Below the pieces are notes generated by a model, which was given only the letters and a program-made list of their open reading frames with translations, had not been told where the DNA came from and searched no databases. This document shows positions 54,448-63,576 of a DNA stretch of 64,000 nucleotides, piece by piece. The stretch is from Ensifer adhaerens. GTDB lineage: Bacteria; Pseudomonadota; Alphaproteobacteria; Rhizobiales; Rhizobiaceae. A program made the position numbers and the translations under genes. The stretch covers positions 496,001-560,000 of the forward strand of contig NZ_CP083349.1 in the NCBI RefSeq assembly GCF_020035535.1. Direction: 5' to 3'. Each line of letters begins with the position of its first letter. Position 1 is the stretch's first letter.

Positions 54448-56817
54448 TCAGGCGATTGCCTGCCGGCTTTGGAGTTCGTCCCGCCCATCGTCGCGCGCGT
54501 ATCGAGCGGTGCGCGTGAGCGCCCAGATTGCGAGGTCTTCGATCGGCAGCGGCTTGCTGATGAGATAGCCCTGGAACAGGTCGCAGCCGGCAGCAGTCAG
54601 CATGGAGAGCTTCTCCGGCGTGTCGATGCCTTCGCCGACGACCGCAACGTCCTTGGCGTGGCAAAGGGCGATCAGGGCCCTGAGCACGGGCAGCGACTGC
54701 GATGCGGTAAGGTTCGACACCAGCGCCCGGTCTAGTTTGATGGTGTCTGCCGTGTATTCGATGATCTGCTGCACGGAGGTGTAGCCTGCGCCGAAATCGT
54801 CGATCGAAAGGCGGAACCCCCTCTGCCGCAGGGCATCGATGTTGCGGCGAAGCTGATCGCTGAACTTCACGGCGAAGGTCTCGGTCAGTTCGATTTCGAT
54901 TGAGCTCGCCTCGAGGCCATGCCGCTCCAGGCACTCGGCAAAATGGTCGGCGATCGCCTTGGAATGCAGTTCGGCCGAGGAGATGTTGATCGCCAGCACC
55001 GTTTCCGGACCGAAGAGCGCTTTGAGCTGCCCGCAATCGGACATCGCCTTGTTGATCACCCACCAGTCGATCTTGGTGAAAAGGCCGGAGCTTTCTGCGA
55101 TCGGTACGAATTCGTCCGGGGTAACGTTGCCGAGGACCGGCGAGTACCAACGCAAGAGCGCCTCGCAGCCGGTGACGCGGCCTTCGGTGTCGACCATCGG
55201 CATGTAGACGAGGTGGAACTGCTCGTCCGGATCGAGCGAGCGCAGCTCGTCCTGGATCTGGCGCAGCCGCGTGCGCTTGTCGTGGAGCGCGCGCGAGAAA
55301 CGGGCGGAACGGTTCTTGCCGCTGGTCTTTGCCTGATACATCGCGGCATCGGCGTTGGAAATCAGCTCGGCAAGGTTGGTGGCATCGTCAGGGCAGATCG
55401 CCGCGCCGATGCTTGCCGTCACCGGATAGCGCTTGTCGGACACCTCGAAACCGTCTTCGAACAGCCCCAGAATGGCGGCGGAGATTTCACGGACCGTTCC
55501 GTCGCCGGGTCGAGACCGCACGAACACAGCGAATTCGTCGCCGGAGAGGCGTGCCAGGATGGCCGGCTTCTGGCCGCGCCGCTCGGTGATCGCGTCGACA
55601 CGCTCGCCAATGCGAACGGCCAGCGTCTTCAGCAGTTCGTCGCCGATCTCGTGTCCGTGCTTGTCGTTGACGAATTTGAAGTTGTCGATGTCGATGAACA
55701 GCAGGCTGCACTTCTCGCCGGCGGCGATCGCCTCGCGCACGGCGCCGGCGGCAAGCGCGTTGAAATGGCCGCGGTTGCTGATTCCGGTCAAGGTGTCGGT
55801 CCAGGAACTGCGTTGCACGAGTTTCAACGACTGCACCGATTGCCGATGCAGTTCGCGGATATTTTCCGTGAGGCGCCCGATCTCGCCCTTTTCCTCCATG
55901 TCGCGGATCTCGTCGCGCGCGCCAACCATCACCGCCATCACATTGGCGTCGAGCGCGGCGATCGGGTCGGTGATGAAGCGGCGGATCAGCACGATGATCA
56001 GCCAGATCGAGAACAGGCTCATGGCGACGGCGCCGAGCGCCAGCAGGAACTTCTGCCGGGCCATGAGTGCATCGAAATGCTCGCTCGAAACCGTGAGCGT
56101 CGCATAGAGCGAGGGCCCGAGATGGACACTCGCCGAAAGATCATCGGTGATCGCCAGCGGCCAGGGCTGCAACATGATGTCGGAGCCGTATTCCTTCTTC
56201 AGGGCCTGCTGCATGTCGAGGAAGCGGTCCGGCTGGATTGCGACCTGTACGAGCAGGGCGCTCGACTTCTTGCTCGGCAGCGGCCGGGTAAAGGCCACCG
56301 GATCGAGGAAGAAGGAATAGACGATGCGTGGTCTCTGCCCGGCTTCGTAGAGATAGGTCCAGTCGACGAGCTTGTCTTCGCGGATCAGGCGGCGCGCAAG
56401 GTTGAGCTGGGCCCCGTCGATCTGGGCGAAGGGGTCCCAGCTGTTCTCGAAATAATAGTCCGTCTTCAGATCGGAATTCAGCAGCGCCAGCGAGACGTAA
56501 CCTGTCGGGTCATCGAGAAGCGATTTCAGGCTTTCCTGCAACCTGACACCGAGGGCATTGGCGCGGTAGTCCTCATCCGTTTCGGACACATACTGGCGCA
56601 GCGAATTGCCGTTCAGGAGCGCATTGAGGAAACCCTTGCTGCGGCCGATTTCGTTCTGGAAGACGGCGGCGGCATGTTCGAGACGTTGCGACAGCTTGGC
56701 GTGCTCGAGCGCGCGAATGGAGCGACTCTGTGTGACGTGGACCGAGACTGCTGCCAGCAAGTAGCCAGCGAGAACGACGGGAAAGATCAGGATGAGCGCG
56801 CGTTTGCCGAGGTTCAC
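54448..56817 (-). CDS. Membrane GGDEF-EAL protein with periplasmic sensor domain (MbaA-like)
   Basis: 789 residues. TM1 (about 8-28), a periplasmic domain of about 225 residues (29-255), TM2 (about 258-279), a HAMP-like linker, then GGDEF with SGDEF at 425-429 and EAL from about 530. EAL catalytic residues appear intact: EAL 552-554, Asn 611, Glu 646, DDFGAG 673-678, KLD 694-696 and FQGY 748-751. It may make or degrade c-di-GMP under control of a periplasmic signal. It overlaps the upstream PotD-like gene (ATGA), as NspS and MbaA lie together in Vibrio cholerae. Confidence 0.88.
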   Translation of the reverse strand: MNLGKRALILIFPVVLAGYLLAAVSVHVTQSRSIRALEHAKLSQRLEHAAAVFQNEIGRSKGFLNALLNGNSLRQYVSETDEDYRANALGVRLQESLKSLLDDPTGYVSLALLNSDLKTDYYFENSWDPFAQIDGAQLNLARRLIREDKLVDWTYLYEAGQRPRIVYSFFLDPVAFTRPLPSKKSSALLVQVAIQPDRFLDMQQALKKEYGSDIMLQPWPLAITDDLSASVHLGPSLYATLTVSSEHFDALMARQKFLLALGAVAMSLFSIWLIIVLIRRFITDPIAALDANVMAVMVGARDEIRDMEEKGEIGRLTENIRELHRQSVQSLKLVQRSSWTDTLTGISNRGHFNALAAGAVREAIAAGEKCSLLFIDIDNFKFVNDKHGHEIGDELLKTLAVRIGERVDAITERRGQKPAILARLSGDEFAVFVRSRPGDGTVREISAAILGLFEDGFEVSDKRYPVTASIGAAICPDDATNLAELISNADAAMYQAKTSGKNRSARFSRALHDKRTRLRQIQDELRSLDPDEQFHLVYMPMVDTEGRVTGCEALLRWYSPVLGNVTPDEFVPIAESSGLFTKIDWWVINKAMSDCGQLKALFGPETVLAINISSAELHSKAIADHFAECLERHGLEASSIEIELTETFAVKFSDQLRRNIDALRQRGFRLSIDDFGAGYTSVQQIIEYTADTIKLDRALVSNLTASQSLPVLRALIALCHAKDVAVVGEGIDTPEKLSMLTAAGCDLFQGYLISKPLPIEDLAIWALTRTARYARDDGRDELQSRQAIA

Positions 56818-57854
56818 TGGAAGTTCGCCAATGTGCTGATGATGCGCCGGCGCAATTGCACCGACTCTGTGGACAGTTCCTGTTGATACTGGCTCTTGGC
56901 CAGGATGTCGGGTGAGGGGTAGATCGCGGGGTCGGTGCGGACGTCTTCCGGCAGGAGCTGATAGGCTGCCCGGCTTGCCGTCGGCATGTTGAGCGCCAGC
57001 GCGTTGGCGGCAGCACTGCCGGGCGAGCCGAGATAGTCGAGGAGCGCCAGCGCCCGGTCCTTGTTCGGGGAATTCGCGACGACGGACATGCAGTCGAGCC
57101 AGGAAAGGGTGCCTTCCTTGGGAACGGCGTAGCGCCAGGCGCCGGGTGTGCCGGCCTTGTCGTTCAGCACGTGCTGATCGCCGCTATAGCCGAGCGCCAT
57201 GTAGATGTCCTTGCTGACCGTCGGGTTCTGGATCGCGCTGATGATGTATTCGTAGGTAAGCACCGAAGGCGCCTGCTCTTTCATCAGGCTAAAGGCGGCC
57301 TTCAGCGTCGCGCTGTCGTTGGTGTTGATCGACTGGCCGAGAAGCATCAGAGGTGCGACGAAGGCTTCGTTGTGGTCGTCGTACATGGCGACATGCTTGG
57401 CGAGCGCCGCGTCTGGACGCATGAGATCCTGCCAGGAGGTCGGCGTCGTCGATACGACGTCCGACCGGTAGAGAATGCCCATCGTGCCCCAGAGATAGGG
57501 CAAGCCTCGGTTTGAGCAGCGGTTGCGCCAGGTTTCGTCATAGTCCCGGAGCGAGGCGACGTTGGTCTCGTCGAGCTTTTCGAGCACGCCCTTTCGGCCG
57601 AAGAGGGCAGCGCTGTTTTCGCCGGTTACCACCAGGTCGACGCGGCTGTTCGGATCGGCCAGCACCTCATCGCGGGTGTCGCCGCTGTCGTAATAGACCT
57701 GGTGCACCGCGACGCCTGTTATTGACGTCCAGCGCTCGAGGATCTTCTGGTCGATGTAGGATTCCCAGATCAGCAGGTTCAGGGTTTCGGCCTTTACCGC
57801 CGTCGCAAGAAGCAACGTCGCCAGAAAGGCCGGAATCGCCGTTCGCCCCTGCAT
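56814..57854 (-). CDS. PotD-like periplasmic polyamine-binding protein (NspS-like)
   Basis: A 346-residue solute-binding protein with a signal peptide (cleaved near VKAET). Aligned with E. coli PotD, polyamine-contact residues are mostly kept: Trp30 and Tyr33 (IWESYI), Asp160 and Glu163 (DDHNEAF), Trp252 and Asp254 (SWLDCM) and Gln324. Trp229 becomes Tyr223. No ABC permease or ATPase gene is nearby. Its 3' end overlaps the start of the GGDEF-EAL gene by 4 bases, so it probably feeds a signal to that protein rather than a transporter. Confidence 0.85.
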   Translation of the reverse strand: MQGRTAIPAFLATLLLATAVKAETLNLLIWESYIDQKILERWTSITGVAVHQVYYDSGDTRDEVLADPNSRVDLVVTGENSAALFGRKGVLEKLDETNVASLRDYDETWRNRCSNRGLPYLWGTMGILYRSDVVSTTPTSWQDLMRPDAALAKHVAMYDDHNEAFVAPLMLLGQSINTNDSATLKAAFSLMKEQAPSVLTYEYIISAIQNPTVSKDIYMALGYSGDQHVLNDKAGTPGAWRYAVPKEGTLSWLDCMSVVANSPNKDRALALLDYLGSPGSAAANALALNMPTASRAAYQLLPEDVRTDPAIYPSPDILAKSQYQQELSTESVQLRRRIISTLANFQ

Positions 57855-57970
57855 TGTATACCCCTGCCCAAGCCCGTCGGACGACCGTAGCGCGCAAAAA
57901 TTGATGAATGATTACGTAGGGCTGCGACGAGTAGTAGGGGTCTCGCGTGCTGCTTGCGGCGCAAACGAAA

Positions 57971-58001
57971 ACCGGGCGCCGCATGACGGCGCCCGGTGAA
58001 A
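57971..58001 (-). terminator. Terminator after the MFS gene
   Basis: ACCGGGCGCCG-CATGA-CGGCGCCCGGT is a perfect 11-bp stem. On the minus strand TTTTCG follows, 45 bases after the transporter stop. Confidence 0.75.
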
Positions 58002-58041
58002 AATAAAGTGATAACGGAAAGCGATTTCGGGGCGACGAGCC

Positions 58042-59238
58042 TTATCTCGCGGGGATCTTCGGTAGCAGGATCGTGAGGATGCCGAGCAGCGGAAGATAGG
58101 AGCAGATGGTGTAGACGAATTCGATGCCCTGCCGGTCGGCGAAGATGCCGAGCACGGCCGCGCCCATGCCGCCGAAGCCGAAGGCGAAGCCGAAGAAGAC
58201 ACCGGCGATCAGCCCCACGCGCCCAGGCACCAGCTCCTGGGCAAAGACGACGATCGCCGAGAAGGCAGAAGAGAAGATCAGGCCGATGATGACGGAGAGA
58301 ACCCCAGTCCAGAACAGGTTCGCATAGGGCAGCAGCAAGGCGAAGGGGATGACGCCGAGGATCGAGAACCAGATGACGAAGCGGGCGCCGTAGCGATCGC
58401 CGATCGGGCCGCCGAGGAAGGTTCCGGCCGCCGCCGCGCCGAGGAACAGGAACAGCATCAGCTGAGCCTGCTGTACGTCGATACCGAACTTCTCGATGAC
58501 GAAGAAGGTGAAGTAGCTGGAGATGCTCGCCATGTAGACGTTCTTCGTGGCTGTCAGCAGCACAAGCACGGCAACCGCCCACATCACCCGACCCTTCGGC
58601 AGGGGGAGGGCACGGCTCGGTGCCGCCCGGCTCATCGTCGTGCGGCGGTGGCGGACATACCAGGTGCTGACCCAGGAAAGCACGAAGAAGCCGATGATCG
58701 CGACGATCGAGAACCAGCTGAGGCTTCCCTGACCGAAAGGAATGACGATGAAGGCGGCAAGCAGCGGCCCCATGGCGCTGCCGGCATTGCCGCCCACCTG
58801 GAACAGCGACTGCGCCAGGCCGTGGCGACCGCCGGAGGCGAGGCGGGCGATGCGGGAGGATTCCGGATGGAAAATGGCCGAACCGACACCGATCAGGCTC
58901 GCTGCGACCAGGAGCACCCAGAAATCATGCGCATTCGCGAGCAGGATCAGGCCGCTGCAGGTGGAAAGCATGGCGAGCGGCAGGGAATAGGGCAGCGCCC
59001 AGCGGTCGGTGATGATGCCGACGGCCGGCTGCAGCATCGACGCCGTCAGCTGGAAGGTAAAGGTCAGGAGGCCGATCTGCACGAAGTCGAGCGAATAGTT
59101 CGCCTTGAGCAGCGGGTAGAGCGCCGTCAGCAGCGACTGCATGATGTCGTTCAGCATATGGCAGAAGCTGACGGCCAGGATGACGGAGAAAGCCGTCTTC
59201 TCCGGGGAGATCCCGGAAGTTGAAGTCACGGTAGACAT
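58042..59238 (-). CDS. MFS transporter, fosmidomycin-resistance (Fsr) type
   Basis: A 398-residue major facilitator efflux protein with about 12 transmembrane helices. The N-terminal FSVILAVSFCHMLNDIMQSLLTALYP (split) and IGVGSAIFHPESSRIARLASGGRHGLAQSLFQVGGNAG are distinctive for the Fsr family. It exports small drugs, with fosmidomycin as the reference case. The true substrate here is unknown. An AraC-family regulator is divergent and a terminator follows. Confidence 0.9.
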   Translation of the reverse strand: MSTVTSTSGISPEKTAFSVILAVSFCHMLNDIMQSLLTALYPLLKANYSLDFVQIGLLTFTFQLTASMLQPAVGIITDRWALPYSLPLAMLSTCSGLILLANAHDFWVLLVAASLIGVGSAIFHPESSRIARLASGGRHGLAQSLFQVGGNAGSAMGPLLAAFIVIPFGQGSLSWFSIVAIIGFFVLSWVSTWYVRHRRTTMSRAAPSRALPLPKGRVMWAVAVLVLLTATKNVYMASISSYFTFFVIEKFGIDVQQAQLMLFLFLGAAAAGTFLGGPIGDRYGARFVIWFSILGVIPFALLLPYANLFWTGVLSVIIGLIFSSAFSAIVVFAQELVPGRVGLIAGVFFGFAFGFGGMGAAVLGIFADRQGIEFVYTICSYLPLLGILTILLPKIPAR

Positions 59239-59347
59239 GGGTGATTCCTTGCCGTCTCGAAGGTTGTATGCGGCGTGGGCTATCTGTACTGAGGTTGCGG
59301 TTGGCCTGCTTTTGTGATCTGGTCGATTTCTTTCGTGAGTGGGCCAA

Positions 59348-60163
59348 ATGCCGATCCGCCGATTTCCCTTGCCGCAGCTTCCCGATGACGACCACTTCCG
59401 GAACCTCGACTGGGTCGAGACGGGAAATGCCCCGGTGTTGGCGCTTGGGCGAGACTACAGCGCCGGCCTCCTGGTTCCTTTTCACAGCCATACGCGCACG
59501 CAGCTCTGGTGGGCACGCGGCGGCGTGGTGCTGATGCGCACCGAACGCGGGCGGTGGATGGTTCCGCCCGGCCACGCCTTGTTGATCCCGGCCGGTATGG
59601 AGCACTCGGCCGAAATGATCAGCGACGTGCGCATGCATTCGATCTATTTCGCGCCGGACCTTTTGCGCGCCGAGCGGCCGATGGTCATGGAAATCAACCC
59701 GCTTGCCGGCAGCCTCGTCGATGCGCTCGTCAGCGTCGAGAACGAGGCGATGTCGGAGCGGCGCGAACAACTGGTCACGGATCTCTTGCTCGAGGAAATC
59801 GGACGGTTGCGGGAGCGCCCGCTCGGCCTGCCTTTCCCGCGCGACGAGAGGCTTGCGGCCCTCTGCCGGCAGTTCCTGCAGGCGCCGTCGGCAGCCTCAA
59901 GCATCGATCAGTGGGCAGATCGGATGGGCCTCAGCCGGCGATCGTTCACCCGGTTCTTTCGCAAGGAGACGGGCGTCAGCTTCGTCACCTGGCGGCAGCA
60001 GGCCTGCATTTTCGCGTCGCTGCCGCTCCTGGCCGATGGCGAGCCGATCACCAATGTCGCGCTCGACGCCGGCTATGAGAATGTGGCGGCCTTCACCACC
60101 ATGTTTCGCCGCATGCTCGGCAGCCCGCCGAGCGTCTATCTCAAGACCTATCTCGGCCAGTGA
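59348..60163 (+). CDS. AraC-family transcriptional regulator
   Basis: 271 residues. A cupin-like N-terminal sensor (about 20-130, with VPFHSHTRTQLWW and RWMVPPGHALLIPAGMEHSA) and a C-terminal AraC double helix-turn-helix (about 160-270: MGLSRRSFTRFFRKETGVSFVTWRQQ split, then NVALDAGYENVAAFTTMFRR). It is divergent from the Fsr-type pump and probably controls it. I prefer ATG 59348. GTG 59339 is an in-frame alternative. Confidence 0.88.
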   Translation: MPIRRFPLPQLPDDDHFRNLDWVETGNAPVLALGRDYSAGLLVPFHSHTRTQLWWARGGVVLMRTERGRWMVPPGHALLIPAGMEHSAEMISDVRMHSIYFAPDLLRAERPMVMEINPLAGSLVDALVSVENEAMSERREQLVTDLLLEEIGRLRERPLGLPFPRDERLAALCRQFLQAPSAASSIDQWADRMGLSRRSFTRFFRKETGVSFVTWRQQACIFASLPLLADGEPITNVALDAGYENVAAFTTMFRRMLGSPPSVYLKTYLGQ

Positions 60164-60334
60164 TCCACGTCGGCCGGACGGGTATGGCAAAAGAATGTTG
60201 AATTGACCTGGTTAACGGAATCGTAGGAACAAGCCGCAATAAGTCGCCCGGTGCCGTTCCAGTCCATCTCCCTCCCTCGGCCTGCCGGCACGGTCAAACT
60301 TCGCCCCGGCGAATGATTCTTCCGGAGTTGTTTC

Positions 60335-61141
60335 TTGCGTATCCGTTATCTCGCTTTCCTTTCTGGAACCCTTTTGTTGTCGGCGAATGCCGCCTCTGCC
60401 GGTGACGGCCAATATTTCTGGTCCGGTGACTGGTATCTGAAGGTCGGCGCCACCGGCTTTTATGGACCGAAATACGAAGGCGCCTCCAAGCGCATGTTCC
60501 AGGCAGCCCCCCTGATCTCCCTTGGAAAGGCCGGCAGCACCGTCCGCTTTTCCTCGCGTAACGACAACATGTCCTATGCGTTGGTCGACCAGGGAAGCTT
60601 CCGTGCCGGTCTCGTCGGCAAGCTGATCTTCGAGCGCGACTCCGGCACTTCCCGCGACCTCAAGGGTCTGGATCCGGTCAAGTTCGGCGGTGAAGTCGGC
60701 GGTTTCGCTGAAGTCTACCCGACGGACTGGCTGCGCGTTCGCGCCGAAGTGCGCCAGGGCATTCGCAGCCACCATGGTGTCGTTGCCGACGTCGCGGCTG
60801 ACGCTTTCACCGATGTCAGCAGCAACGTCCGCATTTCCGGCGGCCCGCGTCTGAGCGCGGCCACGAGCGGCTACTATTCGGCCTATTATGGCGTCAATGA
60901 TCGCGAATCGGCAGCATCCGGGCTCAACACCTACAGCCCCCATGGCGGCGTCGGTTCCGCCGGCGTCGGTGCTGCGATCACTTGGCAGGCAACCGAAAAG
61001 CTCGAGACGAGCGCCTATGCCGAGTACCGGCGCCTGCTTGGTCCTGCTGCCGATTCCAGCCTCGTTCAGGAGCGCGGCAGTCGCAATCAGGTCCTCGTCG
61101 GCCTGTCGGCAACCTACCGCTTCGACTTCACTCTTCCCTGA
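60335..61141 (+). CDS. MipA/OmpV-family outer-membrane protein
   Basis: A 268-residue outer-membrane beta-barrel protein. A signal peptide (LRIRYLAFLSGTLLLSANAASA) is followed by alternating-hydrophobic strands and a C-terminal SATYRFDFTLP, an outer-membrane insertion type ending with aromatic residues. It begins with TTG at 60335, with GGAG 8 bases upstream. MipA scaffolds lytic enzymes in E. coli, whereas OmpV members are general barrels. The gene is monocistronic before ubiA. Confidence 0.85.
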   Translation: MRIRYLAFLSGTLLLSANAASAGDGQYFWSGDWYLKVGATGFYGPKYEGASKRMFQAAPLISLGKAGSTVRFSSRNDNMSYALVDQGSFRAGLVGKLIFERDSGTSRDLKGLDPVKFGGEVGGFAEVYPTDWLRVRAEVRQGIRSHHGVVADVAADAFTDVSSNVRISGGPRLSAATSGYYSAYYGVNDRESAASGLNTYSPHGGVGSAGVGAAITWQATEKLETSAYAEYRRLLGPAADSSLVQERGSRNQVLVGLSATYRFDFTLP

Positions 61142-61214
61142 TCGGGTGCTTGGTCCCAAGGTCTGCGGCGATCTCGCCGCTTGACCGGCCGGATGCGTGG
61201 CGTCAAACAGGGAC

Positions 61215-62174
61215 ATGAACACGATCTCTGCCGATTCCGGCCGCGTCCAGGACGCACCGTCGAACAACTGGGTCTATCGCGTGCTGCCGCGTGCGCTCTG
61301 GCCCTATGCGCAGCTTGCCCGTTGGGATCGCCCTATCGGCTGGCAATTGCTGCTGTTGCCCTGCCTCTGGTCCGTGGCCCTGGCCGCGGGCGCAGCCGCT
61401 GGCACCGATCAGTTCTCGTTCGGTCGCTTCCTGTTTCATTGCTTCCTGTTCACCGCCGGCGCGATCGCCATGCGCGGTGCCGGCTGCACCTACAACGACA
61501 TCGTCGACCATGACATCGACATGGAAGTTGCCCGCACCCGCTCGCGGCCGCTGCCATCGGGACGCGTCTCGCGGCTCCAGGCCAAGGTGTTCATGGTGCT
61601 GCAGGCGCTCGTCGGTCTCCTTGTGCTGCTGCAGTTCAACACCTTCTCGATCGTGCTCGGCATCCTGTCGCTGGCGATCGTGGCGATCTATCCCTTCGCC
61701 AAGCGGTTTACCGACTGGCCGCAATTCTTCCTTGGCCTTGCCTTCTCCTGGGGTGCACTGATGGGCTGGGCGGCCGAGTTCGGCACGCTGTCGCTGGCCG
61801 CCGTGTTGCTCTACGGCGCGGCGATTGCCTGGACGATTGGTTATGACACGATCTACGCCTATCAGGACCGGGAAGACGACGAGTTGATCGGCGTGCGCTC
61901 GACGGCGCGTCGGTTCGGGGAAAACCCGCGGCCGTGGCTGATCGGCCTCTATGGCATCGCGACGCTGCTATTGCTTCTGTCCTTCGCGGCTGCCGGTGCC
62001 GGCGCCGTTGCCTATATCGGACTTTTGATCGCGGCAGCGATGCTGACCTACCAGATTCTGGTCCTGAATATCCACGACCCGGCGCAGTGCCTGGCGCTGT
62101 TCAAGTTCAATGGGGTGGTCGGCCTGATCATCTTTGTCGGCCTGGTGCTGGCGTTTCTCGTTCGCCTGATGTGA
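61215..62174 (+). CDS. ubiA: 4-hydroxybenzoate polyprenyltransferase
   Basis: A 319-residue integral membrane prenyltransferase of ubiquinone synthesis. The two Asp-rich motifs NDIVDHDIDMEVARTRSRPLP (split; about 88-108) and YDTIYAYQDREDD (about 211-223) bind Mg-diphosphate, and about eight helices are present. It uses the chain made by a prenyl synthase such as the one at 39546-40562. ATG 61215 is favoured, and a GTG at 61197 would add six residues. Confidence 0.94.
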   Translation: MNTISADSGRVQDAPSNNWVYRVLPRALWPYAQLARWDRPIGWQLLLLPCLWSVALAAGAAAGTDQFSFGRFLFHCFLFTAGAIAMRGAGCTYNDIVDHDIDMEVARTRSRPLPSGRVSRLQAKVFMVLQALVGLLVLLQFNTFSIVLGILSLAIVAIYPFAKRFTDWPQFFLGLAFSWGALMGWAAEFGTLSLAAVLLYGAAIAWTIGYDTIYAYQDREDDELIGVRSTARRFGENPRPWLIGLYGIATLLLLLSFAAAGAGAVAYIGLLIAAAMLTYQILVLNIHDPAQCLALFKFNGVVGLIIFVGLVLAFLVRLM

Positions 62175-62232
62175 AAAATCCTCCGTCGCGGCGGAGGATC
62201 TCGTCTTCACGCATTCGGTCCGTCCCGCTCCG

Positions 62233-62333
62233 GCATGTTTCCTTAGATCCTAGCCGATTTAAGGGTAAAAACATGCGGCCATGAAGGTACTACAGCGACC
62301 TTTGCACGTCTGATAAGACGCGCGGCGCTGTAG
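62233..62333 (-). repeat. Rhizobial intergenic mosaic repeat, copy 2
   Basis: The first module, GCATGTTT...TTAGATCCTAGCCGATTTAAGG...AAACATGC (62233-62276), is a long imperfect hairpin. The second, CTACAGCG...GCACGTCT-GATA-AGACGCGC...CGCTGTAG (62290-62333), is another. Both modules also occur, less well preserved, at 24899-24997 with module order inverted. I recognise them as a RIME-like rhizobial intergenic element just after ubiA. Confidence 0.6.
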
Positions 62334-62351
62334 TGGCGGGGCGGGAAAGTC

Positions 62352-62456
62352 TCAGGCCCAGCTGATGTCGCGGGCGGCCTTGCGCTTCTTCGCTTCGTGA
62401 CGCGCACGGAAGCTGGACAGAATGACGGCAACGGCGGCGGCGATATGCTTGCGCAT
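62352..62456 (-). CDS. 34-residue small protein
   Basis: MRKHIAAAVAVILSSFRAR then HEAKKRKAARDISWA. A short hydrophobic N-terminal segment is followed by a strongly basic tail. AAGGAG lies 7 bases before the ATG, an ideal ribosome-binding site, which is the main reason to accept so short a gene. The open frame continues upstream to 62621 without support. It may be a small membrane-associated peptide, but I know no family. Confidence 0.5.
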   Translation of the reverse strand: MRKHIAAAVAVILSSFRARHEAKKRKAARDISWA

Positions 62457-62618
62457 CGGGTTTCTCCTTCTTTCGTGTTCTGGGCTATGAACGCGATATG
62501 GCACGAAGAAGGCGGCCGAGCTGTTTCCGTGGGAACATCGCAAACGATCCCGGAAAATCTGTGCGGTGGCTTGTCGGCCGCAGCGCCCCCAAAGAGCCGG
62601 CGGACGGAGATCGAACGA

Positions 62619-62651
62619 CAACAGCCGGCCGCAGGGAACGGCCGGCTGTTG
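62619..62651 (-). terminator. Hairpin after the DUF6101 gene
   Basis: CAACAGCCGGCCG-CAGGGAA-CGGCCGGCTGTTG is a perfect 13-bp stem 23 bases after the DUF6101 stop. The T-run on the minus strand is poor, so it could be a stability element. Confidence 0.55.
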
Positions 62652-62673
62652 CGCTGGAGGTACTGCTGCGGAA

Positions 62674-63240
62674 TTAGCTGCGGGCGATGATCTCGCGCCC
62701 GTCGATCTTCATGTGAACGCCAAGCGTGCCGGTGGAGCGGCGCACGAGGAAGCGCGGCCGGCGCTCTGCGAAGAAGGAGTGGCGGCGCCGCGGCTTGACC
62801 GGCGCGGTGCGCACGTCGCCGAGATGCTCTTCGAGCGGCCGTGCGACACCGTCGGCTTCGACCATCAGCATCGGAATGCGATAGGCCTCCGCCCAGGCGC
62901 GCCAGTCGGCGGCGATGTCGGACAGGTCGTGTGCGACGAGCAGCGGAACGCAGAGGTCCGGGTCGTCGTGATGAAGTTCCAGCGTCACTGTAACGTCTCC
63001 GTCGCCGTGATCGATCGCGCGAGCCGCGACCCCTTTGAATGCCCGCGCCGGCAATGCGATCGAAAGCGGCAGGCCGCTCGATGGTAGCACCTTGCGCAGA
63101 ACTGCGCCACGCTCGTCCAGGCTGATCGTGACATTACCCGTGTGACCGCGCAAAGCGTAGCTTGCCTGCTGTGGAAAGCGCTTCGGATCAAGACGGAGCG
63201 TGTTTTCGACCCATGCGGGTTGAGAGAGTGTGTTGCGCAT
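62674..63240 (-). CDS. DUF6101 family protein
   Basis: A 188-residue soluble protein with no signal peptide. It is predominantly beta strands, with a basic stretch near the end (KPRRRHSFFAERRPRFLVRRS). It matches my recollection of DUF6101, a family almost confined to Rhizobiales with no assigned function. It is transcribed away from the DUF1217 gene. Confidence 0.7.
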   Translation of the reverse strand: MRNTLSQPAWVENTLRLDPKRFPQQASYALRGHTGNVTISLDERGAVLRKVLPSSGLPLSIALPARAFKGVAARAIDHGDGDVTVTLELHHDDPDLCVPLLVAHDLSDIAADWRAWAEAYRIPMLMVEADGVARPLEEHLGDVRTAPVKPRRRHSFFAERRPRFLVRRSTGTLGVHMKIDGREIIARS

Positions 63241-63576
63241 TTCAATCGCCCTTGTTTTTCCTTGAGAGCCGGTTTCCGGTCTTCTCGTCGGGACTTTTTC
63301 GTCCTCTATGGGCTGGAGAATAGGCGCCCCCCTTTCCGAACGGCTTAAGAATCGCGGTTAAGAAAACTTTGCGTTTTTCGATGGTTAGCAAAAGCCGACC
63401 GCTCAGGGTTTCCGTTTCGTCAACGGCTTCGGCGGTGTTGTTCCGATCGGGCGCAACAGGCGGCGTGCCGGCCGCCGGCGAAAAGCCACACACAAGCCAG
63501 TGCTGCAATCATGACGCGTCAGAATTCTGTTTCGGGGTTGGATCGGCCGCCCCATGGGTAACCGACGGGGCCAGGC
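63241..63576. other. Divergent intergenic region DUF6101 / DUF1217
   Basis: In these 336 bases I see TTAAGAATCGCGGTTAAG (near 63347), two TTAA boxes 9 bases apart, close to but not matching the CtrA consensus spacing of 7. I found no sigma70 or sigma28-like promoter I would defend, and no gene. Confidence 0.35.

Noticed and set aside
54919..56886. A 655-codon plus-strand frame opposite the GGDEF-EAL gene
   Set aside because: It is antisense to catalytic domains with intact motifs and is rich in Arg/Asp/Val without domain resemblance.
63347..63364. CtrA site upstream of the DUF1217 gene
   Set aside because: The two TTAA boxes are 9, not 7, bases apart, so it does not meet the consensus.
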